DNA of 64,000 nucleotides, taken from contig CAWGEA010000003.1 in the NCBI GenBank assembly GCA_963821495.1, positions 2,232,001 through 2,296,000 on the forward strand. The letters run 5' to 3'. The translations under genes and the position numbers were made by a program. The notes under the pieces are model-generated. The model worked only from the letters and a program-made list of their open reading frames with translations. It did no database searches and was not told where the DNA came from. This stretch comes from AC-32 sp963821495. GTDB taxonomy: Bacteria; Actinomycetota; Thermoleophilia; Gaiellales; Gaiellaceae. This document shows, in pieces, positions 6,142 through 14,002 of the stretch; the first letter of the stretch is position 1, and each line of letters begins with the position of its first letter.

Positions 6142-8604
6142 CTACCTGTGGGCCGAGCCCTTGCCGACGGTCAAGTTCACCTTGGCGCCCTGCCGGAGGT
6201 GCCTGCCCGGCCTCGGGTTCTGCGCGAGCACGCGGTTCTTGTTGTGCCTGCTCGAGCGGACGCGGTGGATCCTGCCCGGACGGCAGTGCGCGTGGGCAAT
6301 CCGGCGCGTGGCCTGGCGGAGCAGGAGGCCGACCACGCGGGGCACCACGCATCGGCGCGGGGGCGGAGGAGGCGGCGGCGGTGGTGGTGGCGGTGGTGGC
6401 GGAGCAATCAGGTCGAGCTTCGTGACGAAGACGTCCGTGTCGCCGTTGTAGCTCCTGTCGAAGGCGCCCACGCTCGTGGGGAAGTCCGTCGAGGGCGTCT
6501 GGCCGGTGAGGTAGGCACGATCGGAACTGTCGAGGGCGATTGCCTGCCCATAGTCGTTGTCGGCCCCGCCCAGGAAGGTCGAGTAAGCGAGCGCCGTGCC
6601 GCCCGCGTTCAGCTCGGTCACGAAAGCGTCGAACGCACCGCTGAGGCTCGTGTCGAAGGCGCCCCGGGTGGTCGGGAAGTCCGCCGAGTTGGTGTTCCCC
6701 GTCACGTGGGCCCTCCCCGAGCCGTCGACGGCGATCCCGTTGCCGCGATCGAGAGTACTGCCGCCGAGGTAGGTCGAGTAGGCGAGCGCGGTACCCGTCG
6801 GACTGAGCTTCGTGACGAAGACCTCCATGCTGGTGGCGCTCGTCTTGAAGGCGCCCGCGGTCGTGGGGAAATCCGCGGAGTCGGTGTAACCGGTCACGTA
6901 GGCGCTACCAGCGCCGTCGAGCGCAAGCCCGAGGCCGCGCTCGAGATCGGATCCGCCCAGGTAGGTCGAGTAGTCGAGTCCGGAGCCAGCCGCGTTCAGC
7001 TTGGTGGCGAAGCCGTCCTCGTAGCCGTTGTGGCTCGTGTCGAAGGCGCCCGCGGTCGTGGGGAACGCTGGCGAGACTGTGTAACCGGTGACGTAGGCCC
7101 TGCTCGCGCCGTCGACCGCGATCCCCAGGCCCTCGTCGGTGAAGGCCCCACCCAGGTAGGTCGAGTAGGCGAGACCCGACCCGCTCGCATTCACTTTGGT
7201 CACGAACGCGTCGTACGCACCGTTGAGACTCGTGTCGAAGGCGCCCGCGGTCGTGGGGAAGGTAGTGGAGGCGGTGGTGCCTGTGGCATAGGCGTCGCCC
7301 GAGCCGTCGACCGCGATCGCGTCGCCGGCAGTGTTGGCGGGCCCACTGCCCAGGTAGGTCGAGTAGTCGAGACCCGTCCCGCTCGCATTCAGCTTTGTGA
7401 CGAACGCGTAGTACCCGCAGCAGACATAGCTCGTGTCGAAGGCACCCACGGTCGTGGGGAAGTCCGCCGACCCCGTCCGACCCGTGACGTAGGCGTGGCC
7501 CGACCCGTCGACTGCGATGCCCCGGCCGTCCTCGTCGGCGCCTCCGCCGAGGTAGGTCGAATATGCGAGCGCCGTGCCGGTTGCGTTCAGCTTGCTCACG
7601 AAGGCATCGGTGTGGTACCCGCCGTCGAGGGTCGTGTCGAACGCGCCCGGAGTCGTGGGAAAGCCCGTCGAGGTGGTCTGGCCGGTGACGTAGGCGCTCC
7701 CCGCGTTGTCGACGGCGATACTCTCGCCGTTGTCGAAGGCGCTGCCGCCCAGGTAGGTCGAGTAGGTAAGACCGGGGTCGATGACGAGCGGATAGCGCCG
7801 GTCGTAGGCTCCAAGCGCGAAGCCGTACTCGCCGCTCCGCCCGAGCACGAAGCGACTCGCGACCGCAATCCGCCTGCCGCCGATCCGCTGGTAGGTGAAA
7901 GGACGAGCGTCGCGTAGCGAACCGAGCGCCGTCTCGATGCGAAGCTCGCCGTCTTCGGCGAGCGCGAGCCGCCGCTGGCCGCGGTACGCGAGTCGGATGC
8001 GTGACGGATCGGCGCCCGCCCGGACGTGGAACTCGTACTCGAGCCTTCCGCTCGCGCCGCGAACGCGCAGACCGACCCCCGGCCAGAGTCGACGGTAGAC
8101 CAGTTCACCGTAGGTCGCGAGATTCCGCCGCCAGCGGGCCGGGTTGCTGCCGAGCAGGTAATTGACCCTTGCGGGGCTCGGATGGGCGGCCGTGAGCGCG
8201 GCCCGCGGGTTCACGCCTAGGAACCGCAGTTGGAGTGCAAGCCCGTGTTTGCCCTTTGCGAGTGCGACCACCGCCTGGGAGGGGGTGAAGAAGAGGTTCG
8301 CGCCTCCTGCCTGTGCCGTGTAGCTCACGCGCCTATCGACCTGACCGACGTTCGAAACGAAGGCCAGCGGCAGCCGGCTATACGCCTTCAGTCCGGGGCC
8401 GCTGGTCGCCACACCGGCAACGGGCCTCCTGCGAGCCTGAGGCGATGTGCGTGTCGCGGCGGCGGCGATTGCAATCACGGCGATGGCGGCTACGGATCCG
8501 AGGACCCACGGTACCCCGCGCCCACCCCATGCACGGGCCAGCACCGTTCCAGCCGCGCCTGAAGGCCCGCAAGACCCCCCGTTCGATCTCGCTGCCGCAG
8601 TCAT
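6142..8604 (-). CDS. Surface protein with SBBP beta-propeller repeats and a PASTA domain
   Basis: An 820-residue protein starting at an ATG with GGGAGAG upstream. Domains in order: a cytoplasmic tail and one membrane helix (about 30-52, WVLGSVAAIAVIAIAAAA); an N-terminal globular domain (about 75-270, with the LAFVSNVGQVD motif usual in SBBP proteins); seven SBBP repeats (about 276-725), each with YSTYLGG, IAVDGSG, YVTG and FPTT; 15 prolines (about 735-749); and a C-terminal PASTA-like domain (about 750-817, VPRVVGLLLRQATRRI, later NPRPGRHLRQGAKVNLTVG). It is therefore anchored by its N terminus with the propeller outside and the PASTA domain possibly on peptidoglycan. It is monocistronic. 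Adhesion or wall-sensing is inference. Confidence 0.88.
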   Translation of the reverse strand: MTAAARSNGGSCGPSGAAGTVLARAWGGRGVPWVLGSVAAIAVIAIAAAATRTSPQARRRPVAGVATSGPGLKAYSRLPLAFVSNVGQVDRRVSYTAQAGGANLFFTPSQAVVALAKGKHGLALQLRFLGVNPRAALTAAHPSPARVNYLLGSNPARWRRNLATYGELVYRRLWPGVGLRVRGASGRLEYEFHVRAGADPSRIRLAYRGQRRLALAEDGELRIETALGSLRDARPFTYQRIGGRRIAVASRFVLGRSGEYGFALGAYDRRYPLVIDPGLTYSTYLGGSAFDNGESIAVDNAGSAYVTGQTTSTGFPTTPGAFDTTLDGGYHTDAFVSKLNATGTALAYSTYLGGGADEDGRGIAVDGSGHAYVTGRTGSADFPTTVGAFDTSYVCCGYYAFVTKLNASGTGLDYSTYLGSGPANTAGDAIAVDGSGDAYATGTTASTTFPTTAGAFDTSLNGAYDAFVTKVNASGSGLAYSTYLGGAFTDEGLGIAVDGASRAYVTGYTVSPAFPTTAGAFDTSHNGYEDGFATKLNAAGSGLDYSTYLGGSDLERGLGLALDGAGSAYVTGYTDSADFPTTAGAFKTSATSMEVFVTKLSPTGTALAYSTYLGGSTLDRGNGIAVDGSGRAHVTGNTNSADFPTTRGAFDTSLSGAFDAFVTELNAGGTALAYSTFLGGADNDYGQAIALDSSDRAYLTGQTPSTDFPTSVGAFDRSYNGDTDVFVTKLDLIAPPPPPPPPPPPPPPPRRCVVPRVVGLLLRQATRRIAHAHCRPGRIHRVRSSRHNKNRVLAQNPRPGRHLRQGAKVNLTVGKGSAHR
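6358..6402 (-). repeat. Polyproline codon tract
   Basis: Fifteen consecutive proline codons (mostly CCG and CCA) join the propeller repeats to the PASTA domain. On the plus strand this is a GGC/GGT-rich run. Such runs stall ribosomes without EF-P and slip during replication, so the length may vary between strains. Confidence 0.85.
6430..7775 (-). repeat. Seven tandem repeats of 192-201 bp (SBBP units)
   Basis: The + strand motif aggtaggtcga or a close variant recurs at 7751, 7550, 7352, 7154, 6959, 6767 and (as aggaaggtcga) 6572, giving periods of 192-201 bp. Each unit encodes one 64-67-residue SBBP repeat. The spacing is always a multiple of three, so copy-number change would keep the frame. 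Confidence 0.9.
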
Positions 8605-9112
8605 CGTCTCTCCCTCGAAGAGCGGGCTCAGACGGTCGACAGCGACCTTCTCACTGCCTCGTCACGGCTGTCAAGCCCTCTCGGCGCATCACTTGCTCCT
8701 AAGTCAGAGCGTGGACTCTCCAGTGAGAGAGAGTGGAGAGAGGAGGAGGAGCGGATGACGGGACTCGAACCCACGACCTTCTGCACGGCAAGGACGGGGC
8801 GCGAGCCGACGGAGGATGTCAGGACACGACAAACTGCCTGGTTGACCGAAATCCGGATGAGCTCACTGAACCTCATGCTGCCGCGCGGCGGCCGCGACGA
8901 GCGCGGTTGAAGCTACGTCAGCGGCTCTCGCCTGTCGAGATGGCCGAAGCGAACCTGCCCCGGCGCCGCCTGCCGATTCCGAAGCGCGCCGAGCGCGTCG
9001 AGGAGCTCGCCGCTGAGGCCAAGCAGTCGTGGACAGATCCCTCTCGTGAGCGGAGTCCGGGCGGGTAGGCCCGCTACGAGGCCTACGCGCGCTACGACTG
9101 CTTCGCCCTCTT
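8605..9112. other. Gene-poor stretch with tRNA-Gly fragment
   Basis: About 500 bases without a convincing protein gene. It contains an imperfect purine-rich inverted repeat, CTCTCCA (8716-8722) with TGGAGAG (8734-8740), directly downstream of a 42-bp tRNA-Gly fragment. The open frames crossing it carry peptide strings that are only tRNA antisense translation. The remainder (8793-9112) shows nothing I can name. Confidence 0.55.
8751..8792 (-). pseudogene. 3' portion of tRNA-Gly (truncated copy or att-site remnant)
   Basis: These 42 bases match the 3' end of the intact tRNA-Gly at 9617-9689, from the anticodon GCC through the T arm and acceptor strand, with three mismatches. Similarity stops just 5' of the anticodon loop. 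It is in the same orientation as the intact gene. It could be an attachment-site copy left by an element integrated into tRNA-Gly, or a decayed duplicate tRNA. Confidence 0.7.
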
Positions 9113-9475
9113 CTAGTGCGAGGCCACGGCGTTGTCTTCGCCGAAGACGTACGAGAGGACAGGCGGGGTGAAAAGGAAGCCGACCTGCATCAGCGTGAGC
9201 AGGCAGCTGATCATGAACGTCGTCTCATACGGCCCTCCGACGAGCACGAACGTGACCGTATAGAGGCCTGAAACGAGCACCGCAACCGACCAGGCGATAC
9301 GCGATCGGTCCAGGAGCCGCCAGACGATGAGCGCTTGAACGGCGAGGACAACGACGAAGCCGCGAGCGCTCGTCACGTCGGGATTTCCGGGGAGCAGTGC
9401 GACGAGGTCGAAAAGCGCCATCAACGCGCCGAAGGTGAGGATGAGCGGGCGAGCGGGCAAGGTCAGCATTCGCAC
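9113..9475 (-). CDS. Small four-helix membrane protein, function unknown
   Basis: A 120-residue hydrophobic protein with about four membrane segments (LILTFGALMALFDLVALL; FVVVLAVQALIVW; IAWSVAVLVSGLYTVTFVLVG; FMISCLLTLMQVGFLFT). The start is GTG at 9473-9475, with an ATG two codons later as the alternative. It lies between the tRNA-Gly fragment and the intact tRNA-Gly, and so may be cargo of a small integrated element. I recognise no family. Confidence 0.6.
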   Translation of the reverse strand: MRMLTLPARPLILTFGALMALFDLVALLPGNPDVTSARGFVVVLAVQALIVWRLLDRSRIAWSVAVLVSGLYTVTFVLVGGPYETTFMISCLLTLMQVGFLFTPPVLSYVFGEDNAVASH

Positions 9476-9584
9476 CCCAGCGATTTTCTCACAGGTCTGC
9501 GTCGTCGTGGGGCGCTGGCTGCGACGAGCCCAAGGCTGACCAAAGGCTGACCACCGAGGCGCGCCGTCGTCGGCCCCAGAAACG

Positions 9585-9604
9585 AAAAACCCCGCCTAGC
9601 GGAG
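9585..9604 (-). terminator. Rho-independent terminator of tRNA-Gly
   Basis: On the minus strand CTCCGC, loop TAG, GCGGGG is followed directly by TTTTT. It lies 12 bases beyond the 3' end of the tRNA-Gly gene. Confidence 0.75.
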
Positions 9605-9616
9605 CTTTCGTGAGGA

Positions 9617-9689
9617 GCGGATGATGGGATTCGAACCCACGACCTTCTGCATGGCAAGCAGACGCTCTAGCCAACTGAGCTACATCCGC
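9617..9689 (-). tRNA. tRNA-Gly (GCC)
   Basis: A 73-base sequence folds into a complete cloverleaf: acceptor GCGGATG/CATCCGC, D arm GCTC/GAGC, anticodon arm TCTGC-TTGCCAT-GCAGA with anticodon GCC, and T arm GTGGG-TTCGAAT-CCCAT. CCA is not encoded. A 42-bp copy of its 3' end lies 824 bp downstream, marking it as a probable integration site. Confidence 0.97.
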
Positions 9690-9701
9690 CCGGCGCGGCG
9701 A

Positions 9702-9707
9702 AGTATA
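9702..9707 (-). promoter_or_regulatory. -10 element of the tRNA-Gly promoter
   Basis: TATACT on the minus strand lies 12 bases before the tRNA 5' end, the expected spacing for a housekeeping sigma factor. No good -35 box is seen 16-18 bases upstream. Confidence 0.55.
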
Positions 9708-9748
9708 GCCGTGGCCTCGCGCAGCCGGGCCCGGCTAGCCTGCCGCGC

Positions 9749-11518
9749 GTGAATCTCCCCGACGACCTGCTCGTCGCCTACCTCTCGCTCGAGTTCGGGC
9801 TCGACGAGCGGCTGCCGATCTACGCGGGCGGCCTCGGCGTGCTCGCGGGCGACCACCTCAAGTCGGCCTCCGATCTCGGCGTCCCGCTCGTCGGCGTCGG
9901 CCTCTTCTACCGGCACGGCTACTTCCGCCAGGAGGTGGCCGACGGGGTTCAGCGCGAGGCGTATGCGCCCAACCTGCCCGGCGAGCTCGGGCTGGCCCGG
10001 ACGGGGGCGACGGTGTCCGTCGAGATCGGCGGCGACACCGTCGAGGCGGCTGTGTGGCGGCTCGACGTCGGAGCCGTCCCGCTGTTCCTGCTCGACACGG
10101 ACCTGCCCGAGAACCCGGCGTGGGCGCGCGAGCTCACCGACCGGCTCTACGGCGGCGACCGTGAGACGCGAATCGGGCAGGAGCTCGTCCTCGGCGTCGG
10201 CGGCTGCCGCGCGCTCTCGGCACTCGGGTTCGGGCCGACCGTCTTCCACCTGAACGAGGGCCACGCTGTCTTCGCCGCGTTGGAACGGCTGCGCGTCCTC
10301 GTCGCGGAGGATGGCGTCCCACTCGAGGAGGCGCTCCAGCGCATCCGCCGCACGACGGTCTTCACGACGCACACCCCGGTCCCGGCCGGTAACGAGTCGT
10401 TCGACGAGCCGCTCGCCCGGCGGAAGCTCGGGCCGCTCGTCGAGCGCATCGGCATCCCGTGGGAGACGGTCGCGGCGCTCGCGCGCTCGCGTCCCGGCGA
10501 CGACAGCTTCGGCCTCACGCCGCTCGCCCTGCGGACGGCCGAGCGCTGCAACGGCGTCTCGCGGCTCCACGGCGAGGTCGCCCGCAGGATGTGGGCGCAC
10601 CTCTGGCCCGGGCGGCCGGTCGAGGAGGTTCCGATCGGGCACGTCACCAACGGCGTGCACGCGCGCAGCTGGGTCTCGGCCGAGCTCGCGCGAACCCTGC
10701 TCGCCTGCGGCGTCGACCTCGAGGCGCCCGAGCCGCGGTGGGAACGCGTGCGCGAGCTCGCGCTCCCCGAGCTCGAGCGCGTGCGGCGTGCCCGCAAGGA
10801 CGAGCTGCTCCGGCTCGTCGGCGAGCGCTCCGGCGCGACGCTCGACCCGGATGCGCTCACGATCGGCTTCGCTCGACGCTTCGCGACCTACAAGCGGGCC
10901 GACCTCCTGCTTCGGCGCCCGGAGGAGCTCGCCGCGCTGCTCGCCGACAAGGAGCGTCCGCTCCAGCTGCTGTTCGCAGGCAAGGCGCATCCCGACGACG
11001 CGCAGGGCAAGGGCGTGCTCGCGGAGGTCGTCGCGCTCGCCGAGAGCACCACCGGTCGCGTCGTCTTCCTCGCCGACTACGACCTCGCGCTCGCCCGCGC
11101 CCTCGTGCAGGGCGTCGACGTCTGGCTCAACCTGCCGCGCCGCGGCGAGGAGGCCTCCGGCACGAGCGGGATGAAGGCGGCGCTGAACGGGACGGTCAAC
11201 CTCTCCGTGCTGGACGGCTGGTGGGCCGAGGGCTACACGGACGAGACCGGGTGGGCGATCCCCGGCGAAGGCGCGGCGAACCAGGCGGCGCAGGACGACG
11301 CCGACGCGGCCGAGCTCTTCCGGCTGCTCCGCGAGGAGGTCCTGCCGAAGCACTACGCCACGCCGGCCGAGTGGCTCGCGATGGGGCGCGCGGCGATCGA
11401 GGACGCGGGCAGCCACTTCACCAGCCACCGGATGGTCGCCGAGTACGCGGAGCGGTACTACGCGCCCGCGCACCGGGAGGGGCGGATGCTCAGAGAGCCG
11501 AGTCGAGCGCCTCGTTGA
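9749..11518 (+). CDS. glgP: Glycogen/alpha-glucan phosphorylase (GT35)
   Basis: A 589-residue enzyme of the short alpha-glucan phosphorylase subfamily. It releases glucose 1-phosphate from glycogen or maltodextrins in the cytoplasm using pyridoxal phosphate. Diagnostic motifs include SLEFGLDERLPIYAGGLGVL and GDHLKSASDLG near the N terminus, HLNEGHA and FTTHTPVPAGNESF in the middle, RFATYKRADLLL, and the phosphorylase signature EEASGTSGMKAALNG near residue 480. The start is GTG. It is divergent from tRNA-Gly and overlaps the convergent RNase H gene by 29 bp. The nearby alpha-glucosidase and sugar ABC genes suggest a local interest in alpha-glucans. Confidence 0.95.
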   Translation: MNLPDDLLVAYLSLEFGLDERLPIYAGGLGVLAGDHLKSASDLGVPLVGVGLFYRHGYFRQEVADGVQREAYAPNLPGELGLARTGATVSVEIGGDTVEAAVWRLDVGAVPLFLLDTDLPENPAWARELTDRLYGGDRETRIGQELVLGVGGCRALSALGFGPTVFHLNEGHAVFAALERLRVLVAEDGVPLEEALQRIRRTTVFTTHTPVPAGNESFDEPLARRKLGPLVERIGIPWETVAALARSRPGDDSFGLTPLALRTAERCNGVSRLHGEVARRMWAHLWPGRPVEEVPIGHVTNGVHARSWVSAELARTLLACGVDLEAPEPRWERVRELALPELERVRRARKDELLRLVGERSGATLDPDALTIGFARRFATYKRADLLLRRPEELAALLADKERPLQLLFAGKAHPDDAQGKGVLAEVVALAESTTGRVVFLADYDLALARALVQGVDVWLNLPRRGEEASGTSGMKAALNGTVNLSVLDGWWAEGYTDETGWAIPGEGAANQAAQDDADAAELFRLLREEVLPKHYATPAEWLAMGRAAIEDAGSHFTSHRMVAEYAERYYAPAHREGRMLREPSRAPR

Positions 11519-11891
11519 CCAGGCGGTCGGCGAGCTCGTTGTGCTCGCGGCGGACGGCCGTGTAACGGACGCGGCTCAGCCCGCCGGCGAGCGACTCGGC
11601 CTCGTCGACGAGCTCGCGCAGCGTCTCGTTCTTGACCTTGTACTCGCCGCGCATCTGCTTGACGAGCAGCTCGGAGTCGGACACGACCTCGAGCTCGTCG
11701 ATCCCGCGCTCGAGCGCCGAGGCCAGGCCGGCCAGCAGCGCGCGGTACTCGGCGACGTTGTTCGTGGCGACGCCGATCGCCTCGCCGCGCGCGTCGAGCA
11801 CGGTCCCGTCGTCGGCCTCCAGCACGTAGCCGTAGGCCGCCGGCCCCGGGTTCCCGCGCGAGCCGCCGTCGGTCGAGAGTCGCGCCTTCAC
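11490..11891 (-). CDS. Ribonuclease HI family protein
   Basis: A 133-residue RNase H-fold protein. STDGGSRGNPGPAAYGYVL gives the first acidic residue, NNVAEYRALLAGL the glutamate, VSDSELLVKQM the second aspartate, and REHNELADRLVNEAL the C-terminal His/Asp region, so the DEDD catalytic set is complete. It would cleave RNA in RNA-DNA hybrids. The chosen GTG start (11889-11891) lies one base after the stop of the YqfO gene, indicating translational coupling; a longer upstream frame through that gene is a shadow. Its length matches single-domain actinobacterial RnhA-like proteins that lack the basic protrusion. Confidence 0.9.
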   Translation of the reverse strand: MKARLSTDGGSRGNPGPAAYGYVLEADDGTVLDARGEAIGVATNNVAEYRALLAGLASALERGIDELEVVSDSELLVKQMRGEYKVKNETLRELVDEAESLAGGLSRVRYTAVRREHNELADRLVNEALDSAL

Positions 11892-11892
11892 G

Positions 11893-12234
11893 TCAGACGT
11901 CGTGGCGGTGGTGACGCGCGACCGCGTCCGCGAGGACGTACAGGTCGAAGGCCGGCTCCTCGTAGGGGTGCGCCTCGCGCAGTGCGGCGACGACCTCGAC
12001 CTCCCGCTCCGCGGGGTACACCGTCTCCAGCCGCAGCTCGGCGACGCGCTCCTCGCGCCCAGGCTTGCCGACGTCGGGCGAGGTCGTCGCGCCACCGAGG
12101 AACGTGCCCGTCCCCTCCGTGTACCACGAGCAGCGCTCGTAGTCGCCGATCCGCCCGGCGCCCGCCGCGAAGAGCGCCTCTCGCACCGTGTTCAGCGCCT
12201 CGCGCGGGACGAACACGACCAGCTTGCGATTCAC
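11893..12234 (-). CDS. YqfO/NIF3 central-domain protein
   Basis: A 113-residue protein made only of the CutA-like domain that interrupts NIF3/YqfO proteins. The motifs VVFVPREALNTVREALFAAGAG, IGDYERCSW, GTGTFLGG and EAHPYEEPAFDLY are all present. The flanking metal-binding NIF3 halves are absent, so this is the stand-alone form. Function is unknown; the HPYEEP loop suggests metal or ligand binding. It starts 10 bp after the aldehyde dehydrogenase stop and ends one base before the RNase HI start. Confidence 0.85.
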   Translation of the reverse strand: MNRKLVVFVPREALNTVREALFAAGAGRIGDYERCSWYTEGTGTFLGGATTSPDVGKPGREERVAELRLETVYPAEREVEVVAALREAHPYEEPAFDLYVLADAVARHHRHDV

Positions 12235-12244
12235 GTTCGCGCCG

Positions 12245-13741
12245 TCAGTCGGCAGTGTCGATCTGCGCCTTCTGGAGCTTCCCCGAGTAGTCGATATAGA
12301 TCGACTTCCACTCGGTGAAGACGTCGAGCGCGGCCTGCCCGGCCTCGCGGTGGCCGTTGCCGGTGTCCTTCGTGCCGCCGAAGGGCAAGTGCACCTCGGC
12401 GCCGATCGTTCCGGCGTTGATGTAGGTGATCCCGGCCTCGAGGTCCCGCATCGCTCGGAAGGCCGTGTTCACGTCGCGGGTGAAGATCGAGGACGAGAGG
12501 CCGTACTTGATCCCGTTCGAGACGCGAACCGCCTCGTCCGCGTCGTGCACGCGGATCAACGCCGTCGTGGGGCCGAAGATCTCCTCTTGCGCCACGCGCA
12601 TCTGTGGGTCGACGTCGCCGAAGATCGTCGGCCGGTAGAAGTTCCCGTCCGAGAGGCCGTCCCCGCCGGCGACCTCGCCGCCCGTGAGCAGGTTGGCGCC
12701 CTCGTCCTTCCCGATCTGCGTGTAGGAGTGGATCTTCTCGAGCGCGCGCTGGTTGATCACGGGGCCGACGTCGACGCCGTCCTCCCAGCCCGGCCCGAGG
12801 CGCAGCTTCTCGGCGGCCGCGACCAGCCGCTTCTGCAGCTCCTCGTAGACGCCGCCCTGCACGATCACGCGCGAGGCGGCCGTACAGCGCTGACCCGAGG
12901 TGCCGAAGGCCGACCAGACGATTCCCTCGACGGCGAGGTCGAGGTCGGCGTCGTCGAGCACGATGATCGCGTTCTTGCCGCCGAGCTCGAGGTGGATGTG
13001 CTTGAGGTGCTCCGCCGCGTTGCGCATCACCTCCACCCCGGTCTCGCGCGAGCCGGTGAGCGTGATCACGCGCACGTCGGGGTGGCGCACGAGCCGGTCG
13101 CCGACCTCGCCCCCGCCGCCGTGAACGATGTTGATCACGCCCGCCGGCACGCCGGCCTCGACGAGCAACTCGACGAAGCGCTCCCCCAGCAGCGGCGTGT
13201 CGGTCGCGGGCTTGAAGACGATCGTGTTGCCGCAGACGAGCGCGGGCGCGATCTTCCAGGACGGGATCGCGATGGGAAAGTTCCACGGCGTGATCACGCC
13301 GATCACGCCGATCGGCTGGCGCACGCTCATGTTGAACTTGTCGGGCAGCTCGCTCGGCGTCGTCTGGCCGAAGAGCCGCCGGCCCTCGCCGCCCATGTAG
13401 AAGGTCATGTCGATCGCTTCCTGGACGTCGCCCGCAGCCTCGGGGAGCACCTTCCCCATCTCGCGGGCCATCAGCTCGGCGACCTCGTCCTTGTGGTCGG
13501 CCAGCAGCTGGCCGAAGCGGAAGAGAATCTCGCCGCGGCGCGGGGCCGGGACGAGGCGCCAGTCCTCGAACGCAACCTTCGCGGCCTCGACCGCGCGGTC
13601 GACGTCCTCGGCGCCCGACTTCGGGAAGACGCCGAGCGTCTCGCCGTTCGCGGGGCTCGTCGTCTCGAAGGTCTCGCCGGAGGCGGCGTCCACCCACTCC
13701 CCGCCGATGAAGTTCTTGAAGGCCTTGGTCGCCGTCGCCAC
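12245..13741 (-). CDS. NAD(P)+-dependent aldehyde dehydrogenase
   Basis: A 498-residue ALDH-superfamily enzyme oxidising an aldehyde to the acid. Catalytic residues are all visible: Asn about 154 (TPWNFP), Glu about 252 (LELGGKN), Cys about 286 (GQRCTAAS). The cofactor loop is ITLTGSRETG. The C terminus (AGITYINAGTIGAEVHLPFGG) resembles semialdehyde dehydrogenases of the broad ALDH group rather than a single named enzyme, so I give no substrate. It heads or lies within a minus-strand run with YqfO and RNase HI genes downstream. Confidence 0.93.
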   Translation of the reverse strand: MATATKAFKNFIGGEWVDAASGETFETTSPANGETLGVFPKSGAEDVDRAVEAAKVAFEDWRLVPAPRRGEILFRFGQLLADHKDEVAELMAREMGKVLPEAAGDVQEAIDMTFYMGGEGRRLFGQTTPSELPDKFNMSVRQPIGVIGVITPWNFPIAIPSWKIAPALVCGNTIVFKPATDTPLLGERFVELLVEAGVPAGVINIVHGGGGEVGDRLVRHPDVRVITLTGSRETGVEVMRNAAEHLKHIHLELGGKNAIIVLDDADLDLAVEGIVWSAFGTSGQRCTAASRVIVQGGVYEELQKRLVAAAEKLRLGPGWEDGVDVGPVINQRALEKIHSYTQIGKDEGANLLTGGEVAGGDGLSDGNFYRPTIFGDVDPQMRVAQEEIFGPTTALIRVHDADEAVRVSNGIKYGLSSSIFTRDVNTAFRAMRDLEAGITYINAGTIGAEVHLPFGGTKDTGNGHREAGQAALDVFTEWKSIYIDYSGKLQKAQIDTAD

Positions 13742-13751
13742 GGCGGCGATT

Positions 13752-13967
13752 CTAGTCAGGTGGGTCGGTGCTCGGGAACGTGCCCTCGGCGCGGTGCCGG
13801 CGGCGCTCCCGGATCTCGCGCTTGCCGCCGGGGGAGCGGCCCCTGCGCCGGTCGTCCCCTTCGCGGCGGTCGATGATCACGGTCACGTTCGGGTTGTCCT
13901 TGTAGTACTCGACCATCTTGTCGTAGAGCTCGTCCTCGAGCTCGCGCGGGATCACGCAGTAGATCAT
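13752..13967 (-). CDS. Small conserved protein, function unknown
   Basis: A 71-residue protein starting MIYCVIPRELEDELYDK, with a folded-looking N-terminal part (to about residue 35, ending NVTVIIDRR) and a highly basic tail (RRRGRSPGGKREIRERRRHR). I recall similar short proteins in Thermoleophilia, none characterised. The basic tail suggests nucleic-acid or ribosome association. The start is the ATG at 13965-13967; longer frames upstream overlap the next gene's region without a better start. Confidence 0.65.
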   Translation of the reverse strand: MIYCVIPRELEDELYDKMVEYYKDNPNVTVIIDRREGDDRRRGRSPGGKREIRERRRHRAEGTFPSTDPPD

Positions 13968-14002
13968 CGTGTTTCGGATTGTAGGGACGGCGCGGGCGCG
14001 CG

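Noticed and set aside
6430..7775. Possible CRISPR array
   Set aside because: Period is 192-201 bp with coding repeats of SBBP type; no short palindromic repeats or unique spacers.
8733..9068. Plus-strand frame of 111 codons starting in the tRNA-Gly fragment (DGTRTHDLLHGK)
   Set aside because: It is antisense translation of the tRNA-Gly copy followed by basic low-complexity sequence; there is no ribosome site or domain.
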